Shown here in pieces: positions 1-7,698 of a DNA stretch of 64,000 bases. The stretch comes from Lachnospiraceae bacterium. Lineage in GTDB: Bacteria; Bacillota; Clostridia; Lachnospirales; Lachnospiraceae. A model generated the notes under the pieces. That model saw only the letters and a list, made by a program, of their open reading frames with translations. It made no database searches and was not told where the DNA came from. The stretch is taken from the NCBI GenBank assembly GCA_017450065.1, contig JAFSYI010000014.1, positions 62,001 to 126,000 on the forward strand, read 5' to 3'. Numbering within the stretch: the first letter of the stretch is position 1; each line of letters begins with the position of its first letter. The translations under genes and the position numbers were made by a program.

Positions 1-59
1 TTGGAAAGCATGTAAAGGATTATCAGCTTGTATAAGGTAAGCATCTCAGTGTTATCCAT
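1..59 (-). CDS. DUF4364 family protein (5' end only)
   Basis: Only the first 19 codons are in the window; the gene runs off the left edge. The start is a minus-strand ATG preceded by AGGAG at 5-bp spacing. The peptide begins MDNTEMLTLYKLIILYMLS, which matches the characteristic start of DUF4364 proteins, a conserved winged-helix-like Firmicutes family of unknown role. It is transcribed divergently from the TetR-type gene and has its own good promoter. The family call rests on this short N-terminus only. Confidence 0.65.
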   Translation of the reverse strand, partial: MDNTEMLTLYKLIILYMLS

Positions 60-90
60 GATGACTCCTCGGAATTATGTTATCTATATT

Positions 91-118
91 ATTATATCAT
101 TCCTTACCGGAAGTGCAA
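91..118 (-). promoter_or_regulatory. Sigma-A type promoter of the DUF4364 gene
   Basis: On the minus strand TTGCAC (113-118) and a perfect TATAAT (91-96) are separated by 16 bp. The predicted start lies about 25 nt upstream of the minus-strand ATG, leaving room for the AGGAG ribosome site. Confidence 0.65.
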
Positions 119-166
119 GATGTGTTAACCGCGGTATTCTGAGCGTGATTTTTTTGGATTTCCGTA

Positions 167-195
167 TTGACATAAAAAAAACGGTATAGTACAAT
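167..195 (+). promoter_or_regulatory. Sigma-A type promoter upstream of the TetR-type gene
   Basis: A consensus TTGACA (167-172) is followed after exactly 17 bp by TACAAT (190-195). The implied leader to the ATG at 383 is about 180 nt. It contains an ATAAC-ATC-GTTAT dyad directly at the start region (194-206), a perfect 8-bp inverted repeat ATGCATAA/TTATGCAT (216-223 and 247-254) and a direct repeat of CGGACCGG near 290-315. The dyads are possible autoregulatory operators. No open frame with a convincing ribosome site was seen in the leader. Confidence 0.7.
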
Positions 196-382
196 AACAT
201 CGTTATATAACAAAAATGCATAACCGTGATACATATCAGTGAAATTTTATGCATGTCTCATCAAAGGGGAAATTTTTGAGTGGAGTATACGGACCGGCTT
301 AGGGAACCGGACCGGAAAGAGAGAAGCCGGGGATCATTATGGATCTGTCCGACATCCAGGGCGATTAAGAAGGGGAAATCAC

Positions 383-946
383 ATGCCTCCAAAAGAAAAA
401 GTGTCCAGGGTCATGGTGCTGAACGCAGCATTTGAAATGACCAGGGAGAATGGTTTCGAGAACGTCACCGCGCGAAAGCTGGCGGAAAGACTGGGGAGCT
501 CGACACAGCCGATATTCCGTGCTTATGAAAACATGGATATGCTGAAGGAAGAGCTGTTCTATAAAAGTGCGGAATTGTTTTCGGATCACATGTTGAAAAG
601 CAGGGAGAAGGGACAGCCGGTATATCTGTCAATGGGAATGGCATATATCGAGATGGCCTGCAGGGAAAAGCATCTGTTCAAGCTTATTGCGGATATCGAT
701 GAATATGAGACGGGCGATCTGAATGAGTTCCTTCAGCAGGGAGACTGCAATGAACTGCTGGAGAATCTTCCGAAGACCGAGAAGCTGACCCCGGATCAGA
801 AAAAGGAAGTATTCCGGATGGTCTGGATGTTCACACACGGGGTCGCCACACTGGTTGCGGCGAAAAGGGTGAGCATGGGGACCGGAGAAATTGAAGAGAT
901 GCTGAAGAAGGCATACGAAGGTTTTGTGAGTTCAATACAGAATTGA
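383..946 (+). CDS. TetR/AcrR family transcriptional regulator
   Basis: A 187-residue protein of typical TetR length. The N-terminal helix-turn-helix covers roughly residues 10-55 (NVTARKLAERLGSSTQPIF, then the aromatic 'YENMDMLKEEL' stretch usual for the recognition helix end). The rest is the variable ligand/dimer domain. ATG 383 was chosen because AGGGG lies 7 bp upstream; a longer frame opening with GTG at 239 has no ribosome site and encodes no family sequence. Ligand and target are unknown; targets could be itself, the divergent DUF4364 gene, or the downstream VWA/MoxR unit. Confidence 0.85.
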   Translation: MPPKEKVSRVMVLNAAFEMTRENGFENVTARKLAERLGSSTQPIFRAYENMDMLKEELFYKSAELFSDHMLKSREKGQPVYLSMGMAYIEMACREKHLFKLIADIDEYETGDLNEFLQQGDCNELLENLPKTEKLTPDQKKEVFRMVWMFTHGVATLVAAKRVSMGTGEIEEMLKKAYEGFVSSIQN

Positions 947-958
947 TATCCGGATTTC

Positions 959-997
959 CTTTATTGCAATACAAACTGCAGATGTATTGTAATAAAG
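959..997. repeat. AT-rich 15-bp inverted repeat after the TetR gene
   Basis: Arms 959-973 and 983-997 match at 14 of 15 positions around a 9-nt centre. There is no T-run on either side, so this is not an ordinary intrinsic terminator. A long AT-rich dyad beside a regulator gene could be an operator or an mRNA-stabilising stem. Confidence 0.6.
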
Positions 998-1057
998 TGA
1001 GTAAACGGATATGTTATAGAAGCTGTCTAAGGGAGAGGGGATCCTTTTGACGGTGGA

Positions 1058-1198
1058 TTCACGCGGTACAGGGGAAGGCCTGTATATTGTTACGTGAAAC
1101 AAATGGATCATATCAGGGTGAGGGAAGCAGATGTTAAGGGCATCTGCTTTTCTGTTATCACAAGGAGGGACCCACGAAGTGGGAGGATTCCCTGTGAT
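1058..1198 (+). other. Structured leader upstream of the VWA/MoxR genes
   Basis: Three consecutive hairpins occupy the gap. The first pairs TTCACG/CGTGAA (1058-1063, 1093-1098) around an inner TACAGG/CCTGTA stem. The second is the terminator-like stem at 1125-1149. The third pairs ATCACA/TGTGAT (1157-1162, 1193-1198) with GGGA/TCCC and an apical CCCAC-GAA-GTGGG stem, and it holds a Shine-Dalgarno-like AAGGAGGGA. The order hairpin-terminator-hairpin suggests an attenuator or riboswitch-like leader, but I could not match it to a known class. Confidence 0.4.
1125..1156 (+). terminator. Intrinsic terminator or attenuator stem
   Basis: AAGCAGATG (1125-1133) and CATCTGCTT (1141-1149) form a 9-bp stem with a 7-nt loop, followed by TTCTGTT. 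It either ends the TetR transcript or acts as an attenuator for the following operon. Confidence 0.55.
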
Positions 1199-1242
1199 GG
1201 CATAAACAGGGATAAAGCCATAGAGCACGAGGAACCGGCGAA

Positions 1243-2583
1243 ATGTCTACCACAGATGAACAGAACGCAGACAAAAAAATATCGTTAAAAGCCGCGGAGC
1301 TTCTCCGCCTTGCATCCGATACCATAATTGTGAACATGCGCTTCATGGATGTTGCGCTGAACAGGCTGAAGCGTGAGGAAAAGACAGGTCTTTTCGGCGT
1401 GGCACCGGACGGGGACAGGTTTTATTACGACAGCAGGTTTCTGCTTAATTCCTACCTTAAGGATGATAACGCCGTTACGAGGATGTACCTTCACTCCCTT
1501 CTGCACTGCATATTCAACCATTCCTTTAATTATGACAGGGTTGATGATGAGGTCTGGGATATGGCCTGTGATATTGCGGTGGAAAATATCATCATGGAGC
1601 TGGAGGTTCCCGATTTTACGCTCCATGATGACAGCGACAGGGTCTGGATGCTGAAGGGTATTGTTAAGGAGGTTCCCTCACTGACAGCTGAAAAGATATA
1701 TAAATATCTTCTTGTCAATCCGCTGTCCAAAGCAGACAGGATAAAGATGACGGAACTGTTTGCGCAGGACCGCCATATTTACTGGCGAAAGGCTGAGAAT
1801 TACGAGATATCGGAAGAGGCATGGAAGAAGATAAGCCGCAGGATCAGAACGGACCTGGGAACCTTCTCCAAAGCCGGGAACGGATCCGAGAGTCTTATAA
1901 AGAATCTTATAGATACCACAAAAAAGAAGTATGATTATAAGAGACTGCTTGAGCGCTTTACCGTAATGGGCGAGGAACTTAAGGTTAACGACGAGGAATT
2001 TGATTACATTTATTATACCTACGGTCTGGAACATTACGGAAACATGCCGCTTATAGAACCGCTTGAGTTCAGGGATGAGAAGAGAGTTCGTGATTTTGCC
2101 ATAGTGCTTGATACTTCCGCTTCCTGCATGGGAGCTACAGTTAGAGCGTTCCTTAAGAAGACCTATGATATACTTAAGGGAAGCGAGAGCCTTGCGAGCA
2201 AGGTTAATGTACATATAATCCAGTGTGACAGCGAGGTGCGTTCGGATGTGAAGATCACAAATGAACGGGAATTCGATGATTATATCGCGGGCGGTAAGCT
2301 GACCGGTTACGGGGGAACCGATTTCAGACCGGCATTTGAATATGTGGACGGTCTTATTGAAGATAATGAATTCGATAATTTCAAGGGACTTATCTACTTC
2401 ACGGACGGATTCGGGATTTACCCCGGAAAGGCGCCGGATTATGACTGCATGTTTGTCTTTGTGAATAATGAAACGAAGCCCGAGGTACCGTGGTGGGGTA
2501 TCAGGGTTGAGCTGGATGAGGATTATATACTCAGGGAAGAGGATAAAGAGGAAGGAGAAGAGAATGAACATAGGACAGGCTAA
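1243..2583 (+). CDS. VWA-like / DUF2201 metallopeptidase-like protein
   Basis: A 446-residue cytoplasmic protein. The N-terminal half resembles the putative metallopeptidase domain of DUF2201 proteins (H84-S-L-L-H88 and H93). The usual catalytic Glu of HExxH is Ser85, so peptidase activity is doubtful. The C-terminal half is a VWA-like domain with an intact MIDAS: DTSAS near residue 290, a GGTDFRPAF threonine motif and FTDG. It overlaps the MoxR-type ATPase gene by 20 bp. MoxR-VWA pairs act together as chaperone or metal-insertion modules; the target here is unknown. AGGA lies about 10 bp before the ATG. Confidence 0.85.
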   Translation: MSTTDEQNADKKISLKAAELLRLASDTIIVNMRFMDVALNRLKREEKTGLFGVAPDGDRFYYDSRFLLNSYLKDDNAVTRMYLHSLLHCIFNHSFNYDRVDDEVWDMACDIAVENIIMELEVPDFTLHDDSDRVWMLKGIVKEVPSLTAEKIYKYLLVNPLSKADRIKMTELFAQDRHIYWRKAENYEISEEAWKKISRRIRTDLGTFSKAGNGSESLIKNLIDTTKKKYDYKRLLERFTVMGEELKVNDEEFDYIYYTYGLEHYGNMPLIEPLEFRDEKRVRDFAIVLDTSASCMGATVRAFLKKTYDILKGSESLASKVNVHIIQCDSEVRSDVKITNEREFDDYIAGGKLTGYGGTDFRPAFEYVDGLIEDNEFDNFKGLIYFTDGFGIYPGKAPDYDCMFVFVNNETKPEVPWWGIRVELDEDYILREEDKEEGEENEHRTG

Positions 2584-4057
2584 GGAATATATAAAACAGA
2601 CGGTTAAGCTGTATCTTACGAAGGGGGAATTCGGTGAATATGTGATCCCGGTCGTCAGACAGAGACCTGTATTTCTTCTGGGGGCTCCCGGAGTGGGCAA
2701 GACTGCGGTAATGGAGCAGATAGCCCAGGAGCTTAACATAGCGCTTGTATCATATTCGATGACACATCATACCAGGCAGTCCGCGATCGGTCTTCCGTTT
2801 ATAAAGCATGAGGAATATGAGGGCATTGGATATGATGTGACCGAATATACGATGAGCGAGATAATAGCAAGTATTTATGAGACCATGCGGGAAACCGGGA
2901 TAAAGGAAGGAATACTGTTCCTTGATGAGATCAACTGTGTATCCGAAACACTGGCTCCGTCCATGCTCCAGTTCCTTCAGTATAAGGTTTTCGGACGCCA
3001 TCAGGTTCCGGAAGGCTGGGTTATAGTCACTGCCGGCAATCCCCAGGAATTCAACAGAGCGGTACGGGAATTCGATGTGGCGGTACTTGACAGGCTTAAG
3101 GTCATGAACGTCGAGGCGGATTACAGAGTATGGAAGGAATACGCGCTTGAACAGGGAATCCATCCCGCAATAATAAGCTTCCTTGATCTTAAGAGGGAGT
3201 ATTTCTACATGATAGAGAATACTGTTAACGGACGCGCCTACGTGACGGCAAGAGGATGGGAAGATCTGTCTGAAATACTTAAGCTTTATGAGGATGCCAT
3301 GCTTCCTGTCGATGATACCCTTATAGACCAGTATATAAGGAACGATTCGGTGGTTAAGGAATTCGCCGCATATTATGAACTGTACAATAAATACAAGAGG
3401 GATTACAGGGTTGAAGAGATACTTACGTCCGGCGCATCACAGGAGGTTGTAAAGAAGGCGGCGGCAGCAGGCTTTGATGAGAGACTGTCCCTTCTGTCGA
3501 TGCTTATGGACAGGGTGATAGCGGATACGAGAAACAATCTTAACGATTCGGATTATCTTGCCGCACTCAATCCGATGCTAAAGAAGCTGAAGGAAGAAAA
3601 GGAGAATGACAGGGTTCTCTCACGTCTTCTTGAAATGGGCGAGAGCTTAAGGAAGGAGCTTAATTCACTTAAGAAGGCTTCGGCCCTGTCGAAGGAGACT
3701 GAAAGGGTTAAACGTTCATGCATAAGGTTTATGGATGCGGCGTATAAGAACGCGCTTAAGGAGGAGCAGGCCTTTGAGGCTGTAAGAAGGGATTACAATA
3801 TGCAGCTTACGGCTGTGAAGGAACGCAGCATCGCTGTCAGGGAAGAGCTTGAAAGACTGTTTGATTTTGCTTCCGGGGCGTATAAGGACGGAAATGAGAT
3901 GCTGATCCTTGTCACTGAGATGACCGTTAATCCGCATACCTCAAGATTCATTGCAAGACATGGCTGCGACCGGTACATGAAGTATAAGGATGAGCTTATG
4001 ATCACGGAACGCAATGCCTCAATGAAGGAAGAGATAGCACAGCTGCTGGAGATGTAA
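2564..4057 (+). CDS. MoxR-type AAA+ ATPase
   Basis: A 497-residue protein. Walker A GAPGVGKT is at residues 40-47, Walker B is ILFLDEIN and a sensor segment reads VTAGNP. The C-terminal half is long, helical and charged, probably coiled-coil. ATG 2564 is chosen because AAGGAG stands just upstream; a frame opening at 2468 would extend deep into the preceding gene. The start lies inside the VWA gene, so the two proteins are probably translationally coupled and form a MoxR/VWA complex. The substrate is unknown. Confidence 0.88.
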   Translation: MNIGQAKEYIKQTVKLYLTKGEFGEYVIPVVRQRPVFLLGAPGVGKTAVMEQIAQELNIALVSYSMTHHTRQSAIGLPFIKHEEYEGIGYDVTEYTMSEIIASIYETMRETGIKEGILFLDEINCVSETLAPSMLQFLQYKVFGRHQVPEGWVIVTAGNPQEFNRAVREFDVAVLDRLKVMNVEADYRVWKEYALEQGIHPAIISFLDLKREYFYMIENTVNGRAYVTARGWEDLSEILKLYEDAMLPVDDTLIDQYIRNDSVVKEFAAYYELYNKYKRDYRVEEILTSGASQEVVKKAAAAGFDERLSLLSMLMDRVIADTRNNLNDSDYLAALNPMLKKLKEEKENDRVLSRLLEMGESLRKELNSLKKASALSKETERVKRSCIRFMDAAYKNALKEEQAFEAVRRDYNMQLTAVKERSIAVREELERLFDFASGAYKDGNEMLILVTEMTVNPHTSRFIARHGCDRYMKYKDELMITERNASMKEEIAQLLEM

Positions 4058-4058
4058 G

Positions 4059-4562
4059 CTATTTGCCGTTTATCCGTTTGGTGATATATGCCCCTACATC
4101 CTTTTTGTCCATTCCGAGTGCATAAGCCAGCTCCTCGTAGAGCTGGTTCTCGGCCTGGCGGAAGTATCGCTCATCCACCACGGTAACCTTTTTGCCCTCA
4201 TCAAGACGTGTCTTCTTACGCTTGAAGAGGGTTTTTATCACTTTAACGAGTTCTTCACAGTCACAGGTGCGCAGAGCGTCCTTGTACTGTGTTTCGCGTT
4301 CCTGCTCGTTGGGTATCCATACATAATCGATGTCGGGGATCTTGCTTATAAGCTCCTCGGCTTCTTCTTTCGAAATGACCGGACGCATTACCGCCGTAAC
4401 ATTGTCGACGGGCACGTATACAGCGGCTTCGCGCTGATAAACCGGACGGAGAGTATAATACTTCTTCTTTCTGTCAACCATGGACATGGACAGGGTGCCG
4501 ATATTTACCACCTCGCATACTCCCTGATTACCGTAAACAACCATATCATTCACATTGTACAT
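4059..4562 (-). CDS. CarD-family transcriptional regulator
   Basis: A 167-residue protein. The N-terminal CarD/TRCF RNA polymerase interaction domain covers about residues 1-60 (NDMVVYGNQGVCEV, then the YYTLRPVY and VYVPVD strands). A helical DNA-binding domain follows. CarD proteins bind the RNAP beta subunit and stabilise open complexes at many promoters. Its stop lies 1 bp from the convergent MoxR stop. AGGAG precedes the ATG. It has its own extended -10 promoter. Confidence 0.93.
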   Translation of the reverse strand: MYNVNDMVVYGNQGVCEVVNIGTLSMSMVDRKKKYYTLRPVYQREAAVYVPVDNVTAVMRPVISKEEAEELISKIPDIDYVWIPNEQERETQYKDALRTCDCEELVKVIKTLFKRKKTRLDEGKKVTVVDERYFRQAENQLYEELAYALGMDKKDVGAYITKRINGK

Positions 4563-4604
4563 ATTTTCTCTCCTGTTTATAAAAAAGACACCTCCGACAA
4601 ATCT

Positions 4605-4613
4605 ATTGTAACA
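4605..4613 (-). promoter_or_regulatory. Extended -10 promoter of the CarD gene
   Basis: The minus strand reads TGT-TACAAT, giving a TG extended -10. The start would be about 36 nt upstream of the ATG. No good -35 was found. Confidence 0.45.
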
Positions 4614-4721
4614 CCTTTTTGCTGAAAATTTCTAATGTTTTTTGTGATTTTTGCTGATTTTTTACCAAATTTCCGATATGTTATCATATTCCGGTCTTTT
4701 GCATGACACTTTATAAAGTAT

Positions 4722-4751
4722 GTGACAAAGGTCATTCCAATGGTGTATAAT
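4722..4751 (+). promoter_or_regulatory. Promoter of the EAL-domain gene
   Basis: GTGACA (4722-4727) and a perfect TATAAT (4746-4751) are 18 bp apart, with the start codon 37 bp downstream. A small TGAC-AAAG-GTCA dyad overlaps the -35 and might bind a regulator. Confidence 0.55.
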
Positions 4752-4787
4752 AATCGTAGCTGTGTGACTTTTTTGGGAGAAACAACG

Positions 4788-6725
4788 ATGGGTATACTTA
4801 ATTTTGACATATGTGCTCTTGTAATTCTGATCATACTGGCTATATCGATAATGACAAGAAAGCTGTATCTTGGGCGTTCAAACCAGCTGTTCTGCGTTAT
4901 GCTGCTATGCATAGCCGTGTCTACGGTTACGGATCTGTTTGCCGGAATGTTCGGTGAGCTTATTCCCATTTCCCCGGATAATAACGGGATAAGAAGCTTT
5001 ATCAATTATATCTATTTCATTTCAAGAAATATAACTCCCGTAGCATATATCCTCTATGTGATCTCATATGTGGGAGTGTGGCATATATATATAAGAGACA
5101 GAAAGAAATGCATCGCGTTTATGATCCCGTGTGCAGTCAGCCTTTTTCTTATTCTGACCAATCCGCTTACGCACCTGATATTCTTTTTTGACGATAACTG
5201 CAAATATACAAGAGGTGCGGCAAGCCCTGTCCTCTATATAATAGCGATCGGATATGTTATAGCAAGCTGGGTGATAATGATCAGATATAAGAGACTGATC
5301 ACAAAGGACAGGCTGTTTGCGCTGATGACACAGCTTCCGGTAAGCCTTGTCACAGTTGTCCTTCAGCTGATCTTCCCGTGGCTGCTGGTTGAGATGTTCG
5401 GTTCGGCTGTTGTGGTACTCATTATAAGTACCATACTGCAAAGGGGTGAGGAGATGCTCGATCCCTTAAGCGGAGTACAGAGCTACAGTGCATCTCTTGT
5501 TGCTGTCAGGAAAGCCTTCGAAACAAACCACGCCATAAATATCATTTATATAAGTATAAATAACTGCCAGGTCTTAAGGACATATCTTGGCATGGACAGA
5601 TTCAATGCGATGCTTAAGGAAGCGGGACTTAAGATAACAAAGACAGGCAGCGTTTATAAGCTTACGTCCGATATCTATTATCTGCAGAACGGACTCTTTG
5701 CGGTCATTACCACGGAAAATGATATGGAGGTCATCATGACGGTGGCGAACGCCATGGTGGATAACCTTGTGAAGCCCTTCGATGTCCAGCATTTTAAGAC
5801 CGAGCTTGACTGCAGGTGCTGTATTGTAAGATGTCCGGAGGATATAGATACCTATGAGGGAGTGGTTAATTTCGAGAATACCTTCAATTCGGTGCTTCCG
5901 GAAGAAAAAAGGGCGGTAATGCTCTCCGAGGTAATAAACAGTGATGATTTCAAGCTTAAGAGTGAGCTGGACGATGTTATTGCGGATGCAATACAGAAGA
6001 AGAAATTCCAGATGTATTACCAGCCGATCTATGATGCGAAAAAGATGAAGTTCGTCTCTGCCGAGGCGCTCATAAGACTTATTGACGATAAATACGGTTT
6101 CGTTTCTCCCGGGCTGTTCATTCCTGCCGCGGAAGCAAGCGGAGCCATTCACCAGATAGGTGATTATGTACTTGATGCCGTATGCGAGTTTATGAGCAAG
6201 TGTGACCTTGAAAAGATGGGACTTGAATATATCGAGATCAATCTCTCTGCAGCGCAGTGCGTCGAGACGGATCTGGTATATAAGGTTCTTACAACACTGG
6301 ACAAATATAAGCTTTCGCCGGACAGGATAAATCTGGAGATGACGGAGACATCGGCCGACTTCGATGCCGCGATGGTTGACAGGAACATGAAGCGTCTCTA
6401 TGAAAAAGGTATCAGATTCTCCCTCGATGATTACGGAACAGGTTATTCCAATATAAAGAGGGTCATATCCCTGCCCTTTGATCTTGTTAAGCTGGATAAG
6501 AGCTTCGTGGATGAAATGGATGATCCCCAGATGTGGATCGTTATAAAGAACACGGTTAACATGCTCCATGAAATGAAGAAGGATATCCTGGTTGAAGGGG
6601 TGGAAGAGGAGAGGACCTTTAACCGCTTCATCAATCTGGGCTGCGAGTATATACAGGGCTATTACTTTTCACGTCCTCTTCCGCCAAGAGAGTTCATAAA
6701 GTTCATGCTGGAAAAGAACAGATAG
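4788..6725 (+). CDS. Membrane EAL-domain c-di-GMP phosphodiesterase
   Basis: A 645-residue protein with three regions. Residues 1-215 form about seven transmembrane helices, a probable 7TM-type sensor. A GGDEF-like middle (about 220-390) lacks the GGDEF motif, which reads as KLTSDI. A full EAL domain follows: EALIR near 426, INLSAAQ, EMTETS, LDDYGTGYS near 546, KLDKSF, EGVE and QGYYFSRP. The EAL residues look catalytic, so it should hydrolyse c-di-GMP at the membrane, with the dead GGDEF fold perhaps binding GTP as a regulator. ATG 4788 has GGGAG upstream. Confidence 0.9.
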   Translation: MGILNFDICALVILIILAISIMTRKLYLGRSNQLFCVMLLCIAVSTVTDLFAGMFGELIPISPDNNGIRSFINYIYFISRNITPVAYILYVISYVGVWHIYIRDRKKCIAFMIPCAVSLFLILTNPLTHLIFFFDDNCKYTRGAASPVLYIIAIGYVIASWVIMIRYKRLITKDRLFALMTQLPVSLVTVVLQLIFPWLLVEMFGSAVVVLIISTILQRGEEMLDPLSGVQSYSASLVAVRKAFETNHAINIIYISINNCQVLRTYLGMDRFNAMLKEAGLKITKTGSVYKLTSDIYYLQNGLFAVITTENDMEVIMTVANAMVDNLVKPFDVQHFKTELDCRCCIVRCPEDIDTYEGVVNFENTFNSVLPEEKRAVMLSEVINSDDFKLKSELDDVIADAIQKKKFQMYYQPIYDAKKMKFVSAEALIRLIDDKYGFVSPGLFIPAAEASGAIHQIGDYVLDAVCEFMSKCDLEKMGLEYIEINLSAAQCVETDLVYKVLTTLDKYKLSPDRINLEMTETSADFDAAMVDRNMKRLYEKGIRFSLDDYGTGYSNIKRVISLPFDLVKLDKSFVDEMDDPQMWIVIKNTVNMLHEMKKDILVEGVEEERTFNRFINLGCEYIQGYYFSRPLPPREFIKFMLEKNR

Positions 6726-6733
6726 AAACGTAA

Positions 6734-7657
6734 ATGGAAAGATTGTATATAATCTTAAAGTATTTCGGATATACGGGACTTGACCACTTTCTGCCTGACG
6801 TAAGGCTTAACGGGATAGAAATCGTTCCTTATGCGGCTGCGGGTGACGTTTTAACAGGAGAAGCTCCCGGGGAAGATAATAAAAACGGTAAGGCGCTCCC
6901 GCCTGAAAGGGAAGTAAGCTCATATCTTGTGACCGATTGCATGCCGGGGATTCTGTTTGCCCGGGAAAAAGGTATGGGCTATGTTTATTATGAAGATGCC
7001 GGAACGGGCTCGGGGGAAGGTGCGGAGGATACACCCGGGGTTCATGATGCGACCGTTAAAGGTCCGTCGGATGCGGAATGCATAATCCAGGGCTTTGACG
7101 GGCTGGATGCGGATTTTATCATAAAGATGTATCAGAGGCACGAACATCTTCCGTGGACAATACTTACAACAGAGAGGCTAAGGCTCCGGGAAATAACTCC
7201 TGCGGATGTGGACCGGCTGTATGAAATATATGCAGAACCGTCTGTTACGCTGTATACCGAGGACCTGTTTGAAAACAGGGAAGATGAGCTTGCATATACG
7301 GAAAGCTATATTAAGAATCAGTATGGCTTCTTCGGATACGGGCTGTGGATCGTGGAAGAGACAGATACGGGACGGGTGGTCGGACGGGCCGGTATCAGCA
7401 ACAGGGAAGGATATGATGAGGCAGAGCTTGGATATGTTATAGAAAGGGAACGGCAGAACAGAGGATATGCCACAGAGATCTGCAGGGCCATAGTTGATTA
7501 TGCGGGGAGTGTTCTCATGATGCAGGGACTTAACTGTTTCGTACGGCAGGAGAATCTTCCTTCCGTCAGACTGTGCGGAAAGCTTGGCTTTGAATATCTT
7601 GAGGATGCGGAAATAAACGGGATCCTTATGAACAGATATCATATTGATCTCAGGTAA
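6734..7657 (+). CDS. GNAT acetyltransferase with extra N-terminal domain
   Basis: A 307-residue protein. The C-terminal half (about 140-307) is a RimJ/RimL-like GNAT domain: LTTERLRLREITPAD at its start, ELGYVIERERQNRGYATE for the acetyl-CoA loop, and ENLPSVRLCGKLGF near the end. The first 140 residues are unrecognised; they contain a Glu/Gly-rich linker and a strand-rich stretch. It starts 8 bp after the EAL gene stop without a strong ribosome site, so it is probably read from the same transcript. The acetyl acceptor is unknown. Confidence 0.8.
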   Translation: MERLYIILKYFGYTGLDHFLPDVRLNGIEIVPYAAAGDVLTGEAPGEDNKNGKALPPEREVSSYLVTDCMPGILFAREKGMGYVYYEDAGTGSGEGAEDTPGVHDATVKGPSDAECIIQGFDGLDADFIIKMYQRHEHLPWTILTTERLRLREITPADVDRLYEIYAEPSVTLYTEDLFENREDELAYTESYIKNQYGFFGYGLWIVEETDTGRVVGRAGISNREGYDEAELGYVIERERQNRGYATEICRAIVDYAGSVLMMQGLNCFVRQENLPSVRLCGKLGFEYLEDAEINGILMNRYHIDLR

Positions 7658-7683
7658 GGCAGGGTGACAGTACTGCTTACCTG
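7651..7683 (+). other. Stem-loop between the GNAT and AAA genes
   Basis: CAGGTAA-GGCAG pairs with CTGC-TTACCTG over 11 bp with one bulged G. The left arm includes the GNAT stop codon. There is no T-run; the stem may mark partial termination or RNA processing within the operon. Confidence 0.5.
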
Positions 7684-7698
7684 AAGGGAGCGTGGATC

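Noticed and set aside
239-382. Longer start (GTG 239) for the TetR-type regulator
   Set aside because: No ribosome site, no family similarity in the extra residues, and ATG 383 has a good AGGGG site and family-like start.
1020-1240. Guanidine (ykkC) or other known riboswitch in the VWA leader
   Set aside because: Short words such as TCTAAGGGAGA and GGGATAAAGCC are faintly similar, but the order and conserved core are missing.
1678-2739. Long minus-strand open frame (353 codons)
   Set aside because: It is antisense to the VWA and MoxR genes, has no ribosome site and no recognisable domain; both sense proteins are clear.
5574-6569. Minus-strand open frame (331 codons) opposite the EAL gene
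   Set aside because: The sense EAL motifs are complete; the antisense frame has no supporting signal.
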